From positions 12,818,468 to 12,882,467 of the forward strand of contig JBCFYV010011135.1 of NCBI GenBank assembly GCA_039000515.1: DNA of 64,000 bases. The letters run 5' to 3'. A program made the position numbers and the translations under genes. This document shows positions 44,853-56,388 of this stretch, piece after piece; the stretch's first letter is position 1, and each line of letters starts with the position of its first letter. Below the pieces are notes generated by a model. That model saw only the letters and a list, made by a program, of their open reading frames with translations. It was not told the origin of the DNA and did no database searches. Source of the DNA: Timema cristinae. Lineage: Eukaryota > Arthropoda > Insecta > Phasmatodea > Timematidae.

Positions 44853-45712
44853 AAGATAATGTATCACATGCCAATCAACTCTTTGGTGGAGCAGGATATA
44901 AATAGTAAATTTAAACTAACACTATAACACGTGGATCATTTCTTATCAAACATTAATGGAGATAAAGAGTTAATAGAAGTTCCAATACTGAACATTGTTG
45001 AAATATTAAATGTTATTTGGATTTTTATAAACTGAATTAAAAAGGAAGTTTTTGACCCTTTTAGAATTACTTCACATATGAACCAAGTGCACAAATATTC
45101 ATTCTGTCATAATAGAGACATACTGTAGTTATTAAAATAAACTTTGTCGCTTTGTCCCCCATCGTCACAGTGGAAAATGTCGAGTAGTCGTTCAAATGCG
45201 AGTGCACTGCACACCTTTCTGGCATATCGTAGGTCTTTTCTTTGCCCTTTTACTCCTAAACTTCGCGTTAGCCGGGAGCTGAGTTGGGCCAGCTATGTAA
45301 AACGCTTTGATGCTTCTTTTTTTTCCCCCTATTAGTTAATAACCTTCAAATTTCCAATTTGATACTTGACAATGTTTTTTTATACAATATTTGAGATTCA
45401 TAGCAGTTTTTACTTAAGAATGCTTATCTAGTCAATTAATCAGTGTTATGAATGTTTTTGTTAGTCTAATGATATTTTATTGAATTTTAAGAAAACTCCT
45501 TAGAATTTGTAAATGATTTATAGTTCTATAAACACATGCTTTTATCTTTCACCTTCATTTTGAAACAAACTAATTCTAAAATGACCTTTTTAAAATAACA
45601 CGAGATTTCTGGATGTCTACTTTTAGTAATAGTTACAATTCTAGTGCGGCCGGTAAACCAATGGTCATTAGTTTGAATAACCTAATACTTACTCTATGAC
45701 GTTCAAACTCAA
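44853..45712. other. CSP-3 intron, unassigned
   Basis: No gene. The 63-codon ORF at 45144-45335 has no known family resemblance and is probably chance. Confidence 0.4.
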
Positions 45713-45726
45713 TAGTTAATTTCCGC

Positions 45727-45936
45727 TCGACTGGTGAGGACGGGAAGATCGAGGTTCGACTCGGTCGGGTGAACTGGGGGTGGTTTTTCCAAAATGGTTT
45801 TTCCACTCTCCCTCCACGAAAATGCGGATTCACTTCTTCTAATTCAACCTTCGCAAGTCCTAAATCCATTAATGTAATTAGTACTTAGAGCGTATAACCC
45901 GATCGGGTAGTAAGACGCGGTGCTAAATTTTATTAT
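45727..45936 (+). mobile_element. SINE-B copy, 5'-truncated, with TSD
   Basis: Flanked by TAGTTAATTTCCGC (45713-45726 and 45937-45950). The B box, full body and tail GCGTATAACCCGATCGGGTA with GTAAGACGCGGTGCTAA are well preserved, so it is fairly young. Inserted in the CSP-3 intron, antisense to the gene. Confidence 0.92.
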
Positions 45937-45959
45937 TAGTTAATTTCCGCACTTACAAA

Positions 45960-46680
45960 ATCACGCTACCTAACCTTATCTTGAGCTAGTTCTATTCAGT
46001 CCACTTCATTAAACATTATCCTTATCTTGAGCTAGTTATTCGAGTCCACCCCATTACACTTATCCTTATCTTGAGCTAGTTCTCTCGAGTCCACCTCATT
46101 ACAACTTATCCTTATCTTGAGCAGTTCATCGAGTCCCCCATTACCTATCTTGAGCTAGTTCTATCGAGTCCACCCATTACACTTATCTTACTAGTCTATC
46201 GAGTCCACATTACACCTTATCTTATCTTGAGCTGTTCTCTCGAGTCCACCTCATTACAACTTATCTTATCTTGGCTATTCTATCGAGTCACCCATTACAC
46301 TATGTTTATATTGAGCTGTTCTATCCATTCCACCTCATTACACATTACTCCTTCAAGCCCAATCTATTGTAGTCGTACCATCTTCCTCTAGATATTCCTA
46401 ATGAGCTCTTCCCATTGGTGTTAGCAGTCAATACCCAGAACACTGTTTTAGATTAATCCATTTGCACTGCATGTCCTGTGCACCGTAATATACGAGACTT
46501 GATTATCCTAGTAATCTATTGGGATAAGTAAAGGGTATGTAACTATGCATTATGTAACCTCATCCACTAACCAATAGCCTTTATGAAACAAATACATTCC
46601 TAAGCACCTTGTTTTCTAAAACATAATTTTTTTTCGTCATGTAAGGTAAGAGAACACGTTTCACATATATAGAGAACACC
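45960..46680 (-). pseudogene. LINE-2 3' fragment in the CSP-3 intron
   Basis: Same strand as CSP-3. From the VLENKVLRN-like start near 46620, through the GHxxRM and GKRP regions (46400-46500), into the EVDWIELAQD segment, which is here a tandem array. Confidence 0.7.
45972..46345 (-). repeat. Minisatellite grown from LINE-2, about 9 units
   Basis: Units of 34-47 bp around (plus strand) CCTTATCTTGAGCTAGTTCT, ATCGAGTCCACCTCATTAC. Many single-base deletions between units. Each unit corresponds to the EVDWIELAQDRDR codons of LINE-2. Confidence 0.85.
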
Positions 46681-46857
46681 AGTTAAAATTATATATAAAT
46701 TATGTATATAGAAGTATATGCTACTTAACTTATTACTAGCGATGTCAATTTTCCTGGAAATATTTCATCGAAAAATTTACATTTGAAAGAGCATATGTAG
46801 CTGACGTTTCCCACACGTCCATTACAGACTCTGCCTTAAGATATAAGAGAATAGTTA

Positions 46858-47475
46858 TTTTGGACTCAATGGTAGAGCATTTGCGTGCTAAACAAGTAGT
46901 CCCCGGTTCAATTACCGTATCTAGTCTTAATTTTTTAAATAAATTAATCCACGATGTATTAATTATTAATTACAGTTCTAGCCATTATTTAAATACCATA
47001 TTATTTAGATTTAATAAGACACCTGGACATGGGAATCAAACCCGGGACCTTTTTTTACATATTTAACTGTTTTAACCACTGAGCTATCCAGGAATCCTTC
47101 CGTGCCCAAGTTCATTATTCAATCATATTTTAAGGCAAAGTCTGTGATGGACGTGTTGAAATCATAGACTACAAATGTGTGATCAAATAAGATCACGAGT
47201 TATCAGATTACATAGCCATCTTAGACTCAGCACTTGGATTTATGCTGTGAATAGTACAATATTATTATAACTATACGCATGCGCATATCATGATGGAATA
47301 AATAGCAAAGCTATTTTATTAGTTAGTTACGGTTATTGCAGCATCTAAATAACATATTATTTAAATATGAGTGGATAATTACTCTGGGCTCTGTAATAAC
47401 ATTCCTGGGTATCTCAGTAGCTAGAAAGAGCATTGGCGTTCTAAAGCTAAAGGTTCCGGATTTGATTCACGTTTC
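46858..47475. mobile_element. Cluster of tRNA-like modules around the SINE-C body, copy 2
   Basis: Three pol III-like modules: plus at about 46861-46915 (CAATGGTAGAGCATTTGCGT, CCCGGTTCAATTACC), minus at about 47095-47025 (complement of GATAGCTCAGTGGTTAAAA and GGTTTGATTCCC), plus at about 47405-47470 (GGTATCTCAGTAGCTAGAAA, GGTTCCGGATTTGATTC). The 330-bp block between the last two matches 14070-14330. None folds as an intact tRNA. Confidence 0.6.
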
Positions 47476-47950
47476 CAAATGTCATTCTTGTATTTAATTA
47501 ACATAATTTAATTTAATCAAATAGTTGCAGTTAGATATTATAACATTGTGACAACATTGTTAGATGATTGAATCTCAGGTGTAGGGGGTGCCTTTATCAT
47601 AATAATGAAGCATTAAAATCTCTGTTACATAGCATTATATATTGAAGGATTCAACCGCAAAGTGCTGTGGTCATCACGTGATTGTGAAAAGAAAACTGGA
47701 TCTTATGTTATTGCTTTATTGAGACTAGTTTTCTAATGTTTCTTTTGTTAATGTTCATTGAATAAATGTTATCTTTTGTTATCCCGACTGAATTTATTTC
47801 ATTTAAATAGCTGTAAGTTTATCCAGATAAACATTTATTTTAATAATTTATTAAATGCAAAATTTGTAGGAAGAAATTATATTTAACTAAAAATTAACAT
47901 TTTACATTATACTGTAATGATTTTACTTCAGAGGTTAGTTGGACTATTTT
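47476..47950. other. CSP-3 intron, unassigned
   Basis: AT-rich, nothing recognised. Confidence 0.4.
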
Positions 47951-47954
47951 TAAA

Positions 47955-48573
47955 GCATCTTTGTTGAAGTAGAGAGTAGGAATGTAACATTACCTTAGAG
48001 TTCCTTTTTGAAGCGGAGTGTAGGACTGTACACTTAACTTTGAGCTCCTTGTTGAAGTGGAGTGTAGGAATTTCCCTTAACCTTAAAGTTCCTTGTTGAA
48101 GTGGAATGTAGGAATGTCTGTCCCCTTACCTTAGAGCCCCTTGTTGAAGTGAAGTGTAGGAATATACCCATAACTTAGAGCTCATTGTTGAAGTGGAGTG
48201 TAGGAATGTCTGTCCCCTTACCTTAGAGCCCCTTGTTGAAGTGAAGTGAGGAATATACCAATAACTTAAAGCTCCTTGTTAAAGTGTAGTATAGGAATGT
48301 CCCCTAACCTTAAAGCTCCTTGTTGAAGTGTAGTATAGGAATGTCCCCTTACCTTAGAGCCTCTTGTTGAAGTGGAGTGTAGGAATATACCCATAACTTA
48401 AAGCTCCTTGTTGAAGTGGAGTGTAGGAATGTCCCCTTACCTTTGAGCTCCTTGTTGTGGTGGAGTGTAGGAATGTCCCCTAACCTTAGAGCTCCTTGTT
48501 GAAGTGGAGTGTAGGAATATACCTATACCTTAGAGCTCCTTGTTGAGGTGGAGTGTATGAATGTATTCTTACT
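47955..48573 (-). repeat. Tandem array founded on the CSP-3 splice donor, about 14 units
   Basis: Minus-strand units of about 43-50 bp read AACAAGGAGCTCTAAGGTAAG then GGGACATTCCTACACTCCACTT. The exon end itself reads GGCAAGGAACTCAAAAGTAAG followed by ATACATTCATACACTCCACCT, so each unit copies the last 15-16 nt of exon 1, the donor and the first intron bases. Many units keep GGTAAG or GGTTAG; others have GTTATG. Some units carry an extra TCTGTCCCC block, showing higher-order duplication. Confidence 0.93.
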
Positions 48574-48768
48574 TTTGAGTTCCTTGCCATCAGCAGTGCA
48601 GGTATCATCTTTATCCTCAATAAGGCAATTGAAGTATCCTTTCCACAGTCTCTCATTTTTGATGATATCTCCAAGGTCCACGCCATCGTACTTGGTGGTG
48701 TACTTCTCCTCTGATTGGGCGAGTCCCAGGAAGACCGCGAGGACGCAAAGACTGAGAACGCACTTCAT
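48573..48768 (-). CDS. CSP-3, exon 1 (chemosensory protein)
   Basis: Encodes residues 1-65 and the first base of codon 66. Signal peptide [19 protein letters not shown] is nearly identical to that of CSP-2, then [20 protein letters not shown] and RLWKGYFNCLIEDKDDTC. Cysteines 48 and 57 are eight residues apart, so the protein is CX8CX18CX2C with two extra residues in the first loop compared with CSP-2. The exon ends AAAA/GTAAG, the conserved phase-1 donor. An in-frame ATG lies 18 nt upstream (48786), but the conserved MKCV start gives the proper signal peptide. The gene is intact and probably functional as a secreted ligand carrier. Confidence 0.96.
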
Positions 48769-48803
48769 GTTGTTGTGATGATGCACGCTTTGCAGACTAC
48801 TGC

Positions 48804-48810
48804 TTTTATA
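48804..48810 (-). promoter_or_regulatory. CSP-3 TATA box
   Basis: TATAAAA on the minus strand, about 40 nt before the start codon. The following ATCATCACAAC matches the ATCACAAC leader of CSP-2, implying a start site near 48780. Confidence 0.78.
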
Positions 48811-48839
48811 CAGACCTAGACCGGTTCACGACCTTCAAC

Positions 48840-50486
48840 TGTTTCTTCTTAATCCAACACGAGGTATGACGATAGTACCAAGATTTTTTTTGTACAAAAA
48901 ATTTCTTTATGCATGCCAACTCTATTATTTCACGTTGATCGTCGTGATTGGTTAATATTGTATAGCTACAAATTAACTCAGAAAAAAAAATTGAATTATT
49001 GTTACAGGACAAGATTGGATATTCATAATTTGTTTTTATTTAAATATATATATATATTTATTTATATGTATTTTGTAGTGTTCATAATTTTAATAAGAAG
49101 TGTTAAAAGTTTGATCTTAAGGAAGATTAAACTTAAAATCAAAATAAACAAACTGGTCGCTTTGCAATGTTGCACCACACATCAATTCATTAATATTAAT
49201 ATTAAATATTAAGAACAAGAAATCATTATTAAATAAATATAAGTGAACATAAAGGTGGTGATGAAAATTAATGAGGTGTAAAAAAATGTTACAAATAATA
49301 ATTTAAAACAATATATGGATAGTTTTGAAAGGCAAATATAATTGAGAAATATAAGTTTAAATAAATATTAAATATATGAGATTAAAAATCTTAGTGATTT
49401 AATACAATTTTATAATGATATCTATAAAATTAAAACCATTAAATAACTTAAAATTTTAATTTCATATATTTATTTTCGACAAAACCTTACATTTTGTAAT
49501 TTAATAGATATTCAAAATAGTCTATGTGTTTTTTAGTTTATTATTTGTATGCATTTTTTAATATCTAGTTAATTTTCATCGCCTCATCTATTTATACTCA
49601 TATTAATCATCCAATTGTTTCTTTTCTTGTGATATCTAATTTTAAATGTGTATACTAATTTATGTTAATCTTTTGACTACTTGACTACTAGTTTCAACAT
49701 TGCGAAACAACCGGTTTGATTATTTTAATTTTAAATTATATTTTTATTAACTTTAAATTATTAATTTCTTCTATTTAAGTATATTCTTACATTATCTTAA
49801 GCTAAAAAACTTATCCCATAATGATTTTCATATTCTTAAAAACATTTACTAAATTATTGTCCTTATTTTATATAGATTTTTTACTATGCTTTAAACCAAA
49901 GTAATGGGTTTTTCAATCACTTTCTATAGATTAAAACTATGTGGATTAAAAGTTAAATTGTAAACTATAGTGATAATTATTTTGTTTTATGACCAAATTA
50001 GTTTTGCCTGAACTATCAAATATAGTGCAAATGGATAAATTATGCATAAACCTGTAAACAATCTTGCAAATAAATTAAAAATTCTATTTATAATATTAAT
50101 AATAATTGAATTAAAAAAATGTGATATATAATATTAAATTTATTAATATCTTTTTAGTACATATTTTATATACAATTTGGTAAGGAGAGTATGATTAACA
50201 TAATTTTTATAATAATGGGAAAGAATATATATCTAGAAATATACTGTCGAGAATATGTGTAAGAAATGTTGGCAAATAAACTAACAATTGGATAGATAGT
50301 AAAGATAGTAATTTTTCTTACATCCATCCTACATTCAAGCCATATATTTTCCATTACCGGAATGGGATGGATCCATATTTCACCAGCGATAAGTTAGTAA
50401 AAATAGCAGTAAATTATTTAAAACACGTAATGCTTGATTTAATTATTTCTATTTATAAGCTTACATATAAATAAGTATATATCTTG

Positions 50487-50528
<42 letters not shown>

Positions 50529-51000
50529 CGTACTGTATATATATGAATACAACCAATGTATGTGTATATATATATTATTTAACTTACTCTTTTTTTAGTT
50601 GTAATTAATGTAATACAACATAATAAAGAAATCGAAACCACTTATTTACAATTTAATTTCTTATCAAAACGATATTTATTGTATCTTGCCAAATTAAAAA
50701 AAAACTTTTCTTATTTTATATATAATTTTGAGTTCGATTTGAATCTTAAATTGAAGCAATATTAGTCGCGAGTTTTAAATAATTATCGAAACAAATTATA
50801 TCTTATTTAAATATGCTAAATCTATAATTATAAAATACCTTCACATTGTAAAAGAAATATAAGTTTAATAAATCTTGACCCTAGTCGCCTTAAGTTATAA
50901 TGTTTAAATAAAATTTTTCGATATTTATGTACAACAATAGTTCATGACAAAGTTAAGCGGTAGTGAGCACAATCTGTTCTGATGATAATACACTATTTTA
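48840..51000. other. Very AT-rich intergenic DNA
   Basis: No gene or identifiable repeat, apart from (TA)n runs near 49045-49065 and 50490-50530. Confidence 0.5.
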
Positions 51001-51008
51001 ATATATTA

Positions 51009-51171
51009 TATCGGGGATCGCCAGGCCTCCACCGTGGTTCGGATTCCACGTTAAACTGTAGGTCCTTCATTTCATCTCAAAATCACCCTAACATTACACA
51101 TTAGCGTAAGTGCGTATAACCCGAACGAGTAGTAAGACGCGGTGCTAATAATAATAATAATAATAATAATA

Positions 51172-51226
<55 letters not shown>

Positions 51227-51228
51227 TA
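51009..51228 (+). mobile_element. SINE-A copy, 5'-truncated, with TSD
   Basis: Flanked by TAATATATTA (50999-51008 and 51229-51238). The tail is a long (TAA)n that yields the tyrosine-run ORF on the minus strand. Confidence 0.85.
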
Positions 51229-51548
51229 TAATATATTACATCTTCAGTCCTCAAAGCAAACACATTTTTAAGTATTATCTATGGGTGTGATTATAAGCTA
51301 TGTGTAGGTTTTATAAAGATAGTTATTGGTGAAATAATTTAGCTTGCTTTCCGGTAAAAATAGAATTAATTTATAACGATTTACTTTAACTCACAAAAAT
51401 TGTAATCAAATATATATCGACATATTAGGTACAGTACATTGTGTAATTTGCAATAAAATAAAACTTTATCGATTATTTCTAGTATTAATTGATTAGAGTT
51501 ATCGAATCTATTAAAAATTTCAAAATTTCGTGGTTCCCTTCTTAAAAA

Positions 51549-51549
<1 letters not shown>

Positions 51550-51592
<43 letters not shown>

Positions 51593-51606
51593 TATTATTA
51601 TTATTT
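51550..51606. repeat. (TTA)n microsatellite
   Basis: About 19 TTA units with one slip. No SINE body is attached, unlike most such tracts here. Confidence 0.9.
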
Positions 51607-54314
51607 TCGATTATTAACGCACGTCATGAATCACAGCTTTATTAAAACATGCAAGTCGAGTGCCCAGGAATGGTAACAACAGATTTGAAGTTACTTCTTT
51701 TTATAAAAGTTTCTTATAACAATAAGGTGGCTGAATATGGGCTCCTTAGAGGTTACCACAGAGATTGTGCACTTAACAATCTATATAGTCTTATTAAGAG
51801 AACAAGATTCTAGGCCAGTTCTGGTAGTTTTTGAATAGATAAATTATTTTGGTTAAAACAGTATTCCTAAAATATATGCGTTTTACTGGATTTTCTATAC
51901 ATCTGCTATGGTAATAACAGGTTTTATACATATTAGTATGGTTCTTAAAAATATGTCATAGCTAATAGTGGCATTTGAACATACACATTTAACAGGTATA
52001 TTACACTATTTTAAGAATTTGTTTAAATAAATATGTTGACCAATATATTAGAAATGTATTAGACATTTTAAATTAAAGGGGATATCTTAAAAGGAATGTA
52101 TACCCAGTGGAGAAAGTTTTTCTTATTTGTAACCGCGTTTCTTTATAGTAAGATTTTGCTAGGAAGTTTCTTTTTAATAGCTTTTATCTCCCGCAATAAT
52201 CTTCCTATAAACATCCTGTACGTATGCATTTAATAATTATAGCTAGGTGAAGACGAGTAAGGTGAAATTTAGAAGAACTGTACAGTCATCTGCGTGAAAG
52301 GAGAGTGTAAAATAAATAGGCAAAAATAATTTTCTCTGCACACCCATCCGATTTTTGAGCCTTGACCCTCCTATAATTATTGAATCAGATTAAAATTATA
52401 GGAAGATTCTTATCTTTGAGTTACACAATTTAGTTGAGCTACTTGAACTAATTCATACGTCAAGCAATGTGATCTACAGCTTTCACTTTTAATAAATAAT
52501 ATTATAAAATAACACTAAAATATGAGTTAGATGTTATTCAGATGGTATTCATAAAAAATAAGATTATATTTTCTAAAAAATATCATGCCTATTAAAATTT
52601 GACTGAATATGAGCCTAACATTAATCCGGCATAGCCACCGATGTGGATAAAATCTACTAATAACTGTATATTAATTTAATTATTTTAAAGCTAATGGACA
52701 GGTCAACTTTATATATTTCTCGTGACCCCTCGAAGACCGATACTATTGTGATCGGAGAAAAAAAATCGAACTCGAAACTTGATAAATGTCGTTTTTGTTT
52801 CATGACCTCCTGAACCTGAAAAAGTTTTTTCGCAATGACATCCATCTGTATGTCTGTCTTTGTCTCTCTCTCTCTCTCTTTGTAACAGGAACTATACCCA
52901 AGACCATTTTATCTTTAAGACTAAAACTGTGTGTTAGGGTTTTCATAAGTTTACCCTATAGGCGTTTATGGAATTAAATATCCAAACCCAAAATTAAGGG
53001 AAGTTTACTTTTGGAGTAAATTAAAAAACATGGATTTTCTCTAAACCTACTCTAACGAATTTATCTAAAATTCATATTCAAGCACTCTTTAATATAAACC
53101 AAATTATGGATCTAATTTTCACATGAAAATGAATTTTATCTTATTCTAATTTTGATAATATCCCACCATTTTTCGCAAAGAAAAATATGTTATCCTGGAA
53201 CATTTTAAGAGCTATTAAAAGTTAAAGTTTTCTGTTTGAAATATATTTCTTTATTAAATTTTTTCCGAATATTAACTCAATATTTTATTTGTTAAATGAA
53301 TGTCTGGGAAATGAGAAATCTACTGGATAGAGATGTTCCAATTTACTAAATGGTTATGTGAGGGCGTACATTATTTCAAATATGTTTTTTGGTCAAATGT
53401 TGTGTTCTTTTTTTTCTCCCTTATTTTTGCAACAGTCTAAATTATATATTCTCATATTTTAAGAATTTTCAGTAAATATCTTCATAATTAGGTAAAGAAG
53501 TGAGAAAGTCTTTTAATCAATCGTACCTTTTTTTAGGTACATTTGATTTTAATCATTCGATAAAAAAATCGATAAAGGACAGTATAATTAAATTTTAACC
53601 GTGCATAAACCAGTAAGGTTTACGATTACATATCCCCGAATCTTATTACCCATCCGGTGTATCCGCATACATTCACTGAAGGGGTATGTTTGATGAAGGT
53701 AGACTTAGAAGAAGTGTATCCAAATTCGTGTAGATAAAAATTGGAATACCAATTTATTAAAATCACTATCAGTGCATTCAACACGCCTATCACCAATAAA
53801 TCAGACAAGACGATTACAACGCCTTAGACCAGGGATGTATAAACTTATTCACAGGAGGGACAAATAAAAATAAAAATTGGTTGAATTTTATTCATTGACT
53901 TTTCTTCAAAATTTTTTTTTTTAAATTTCTAACACATATATTAAATACTTTGACATGAATAAGTTTAAACCAAAGATGAAACTCTCTATCTTTGAATCTT
54001 TTAATTCCTATGTTATTAGATAGATTGAAGAGCTGAAAAAATCTTAAACATTATTTCAAATAAAATTAATGAAGAGTTTGAATTAAAATTACAATTTTAA
54101 GCAAATAATAAAAACGAATTATATTGCTTTGTAATGTTTGTAGAGTAACAAAAGGACAAAATAATAGTTTCAATTCAATTAGTCTAAAAAAGTTTTCTCT
54201 ATGTTGTTTACAACGTTATAAACATGAAATAAAATTACAATTACCAGTAGCAAAATTTGACACTTAAGCTCATTCAATAGCTTTTCCCTCAACCTAGTTA
54301 AATGTTCAAATGGT
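51607..54314. other. AT-rich intergenic DNA with worn SINE-B scraps
   Basis: Minus-strand SINE-B remnants near 52200-52380 (CATCTGCGTGAAAGGAGAGT) and 53625-53830 (CTTATTACCCATCCGG, TGTATCCGCATAC). A (TC)n run near 52863-52880. No gene recognised. Confidence 0.45.
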
Positions 54315-54326
54315 ACCGGATTGGTC

Positions 54327-54603
54327 AATTATTATTATTAACACCGCGTCTTACTACCGTTCGGGTTATACGCACTTACGCTCATGTGTGATGGTAGGGT
54401 GATTATGAGATGAAATGAAGGACCTACAGTTTAACGTGGAATCCGAACCACGGTGGAGGCCTGGCATTCCTACATTCACAAGATGTCTTGTCAGAGGTGA
54501 AGGAAGGGTTTGGTAATCAGATAAATCTTTGCCGGGAACGAAGATTGAACCCAGCCGCCAGCATAGAAGTCTGACACCTTACCCATAGACAACCAGGTAA
54601 CCG
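54327..54603 (-). mobile_element. SINE-A, full-length reference copy with TSD
   Basis: Flanked by ACCGGATTGGTC (54315-54326 and 54604-54615). 277 bp on the minus strand: tRNA-like head at the right (complement of CTTACCCATAGAC for the A box and of GATTGAACCC for the B box), body, hairpin tail complement TACCGTTCGGGTTATACGC and a short (TAA)n. This defines the family's full length. Confidence 0.93.
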
Positions 54604-54615
54604 ACCGGATTGGTC

Positions 54616-55589
54616 GAAAAATGTATAATTGGTCAAATTAGAGTTTCCCCTTCCACAGTGATAAATTAACTTTCGGGGAATGAGTTGTTGTGTTTGGTTT
54701 ATATATTAGTTAGTTTATAGATTATGTACTGATATAATCAGTTGGTTCAGAAATTGCACTTTCAATACCGAAAATAAATGAGTGGCAGCAAGGCTTGAGA
54801 AAATTTTAATTAAATTAAATTTGATATATCTTGACTTTAAATAAAATTGAAAATTTTTAAAATTCAAGGATTATAAATTGAATTCGAGATTATAAGAAAA
54901 TTTTAAGATTCGGATTGGAGAAATTTAAAATGATTTACCAAGTTTGTAAATGTTTCTTTTTCCAGGGTTATATCAAAATTCGTCACCTTTGTGGTCTACT
55001 AATTAGATTTCCTAGATACAGATTAAGAGATCCCTGGTTCGATCCGAGGATCTTCAAAAACATTTCTGTGAAGCAGTAGCCCTGAAACGGTGTTTAACTC
55101 AACCTCGTGAAGATAATTGAAGAGTTACTTGAATAAAGAAGTAGCAGCTCTGGTCTAGAAAACTGAGCTCAACGCTTGGGTGGGTTATTTGTGCCTGGAG
55201 GCCGCTCGGTTAATATAGATCGCTTTTGTGCTCACACCATGGAGTTTTTAAAATATAAATATCTTCTTTGGCTATGTTTAAAAAAAAATCCTGTTTCACA
55301 TCTTAACACATTGAAACTCTTGATCACAAGGGACGGATTAAACACATTGGAACACATTTTACTCATCCCTGACTTATTTCACGGGACAAACTTTTTCGAA
55401 TGACGTAGCTAAGCCCTGAGGTCAAGACCTGTATTATTATTCTATCAAAGTTTCTTCCACGAGAAAACTTTTCCATTGTCTCTTTCTCTCTCTCTCTCTC
55501 CCTCCCTATTTCTCCAAGATACCACTAATTAATATATCCTGTTAATTAGTTTTCTCACTGCTCGCATCGATGAACAGGTAGTTAAAGGG
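54616..55589. other. Intergenic DNA
   Basis: A tRNA-like scrap (GATCCCTGGTTCGATCCGAG) lies near 55027-55046 and a (TC)n run near 55480-55500. No gene. Confidence 0.4.
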
Positions 55590-55760
55590 TTAAGCCTTGT
55601 ATGGACCTGTTTGGTGAATATGAGGAAGTCTAATGGCACGAATCCGGGATGGATGTAGAGAGGGAGGGTTTTTCAAACGCTTTTCTACTCTCCATCTAGG
55701 AATTGTGGGTACATTTCCACTACATTTTAATTTCACTATCCGGAATCTATTAGAGTAAAT
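55590..55760 (+). mobile_element. SINE-B body fragment
   Basis: Ordered matches GGTTTTTCAAACGCTTTTCT, ACTCTCCATCTAGGAATTGT and CTACATTTTAATTTCAC. Head and tail lost. Confidence 0.45.
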
Positions 55761-55884
55761 ATGAGGATAGCCCAAGCTGGCAGTAAAGAGTGGCTTACAA
55801 AGAAATAAAAAATAAATAGTTTTCATTCTTAGCTTCAAAGTCAATGTATCTTCCCCTGCACCTACTAGTGATTCTGACTATTCC

Positions 55885-56115
55885 ATACGTGGAGACGTGC
55901 TGAAGGTATCAGTCTCGTCTTGTCTGGTTTTCCCAATGAGGTAGAAGTCAGTGCTTTAATCTCTGAAGGGTAAGCTAGGGAGGATTTTTCATTTTAGGTT
56001 TTTCCTACTCCTATCACCAACAAATACGGTTACACTTCTTTTAATTCCACCTTTCTCAGCCTCATCTCATTGGTGTAAGTAGCCCGGATGTCGAAAAGTA
56101 ATACGCAGAGCCCAC
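55885..56115 (+). mobile_element. SINE-B copy, degraded
   Basis: Head near 55890 (CGTGGAGACGTGCTGAAGG), body (AGGTTTTTCCTACTCC, ACACTTCTTTTAATTCCACC), and a tail trace TAATACGCAG. Confidence 0.5.
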
Positions 56116-56144
56116 AAAGTACAACTAGATACATATATTTCTTC

Positions 56145-56388
56145 AGCAACGCGTCTTACTACCTGTTAAGTTTATATATTATATATCTACGAATAATAAT
56201 GTTAGGGATGAGGAAAGTTTAAATTCAGAGGAAGTATTACCGAATTTACGTGGAGGAATAGGGAAACCATTTTGTAAAAACCATCCTTAGTACACTCGAT
56301 TTTAATTCGAATACTCATTTCCCTAACAAGGTAGCCTAGTTTAACATGAGAGTGACGCCTTAGACCATGGGGCCACCGAAGCAGATAA
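56145..56388 (-). mobile_element. SINE-B copy, near full length
   Basis: Minus orientation: tail complement GCGTCTTACTACCTGTTAAG, body GAATTTACGTGGAGGAATAG and head complement GACCATGGGGCCACCGAAGC at the right end. Confidence 0.75.

Noticed and set aside
45144..45335. 63-codon ORF inside the CSP-3 intron as an extra exon
   Set aside because: No similarity to CSPs, wrong strand for the gene, no supporting splice sites.
55176..55403. 75-codon plus-strand ORF
   Set aside because: No domain or repeat assignment and no codon-use signal; probably chance.
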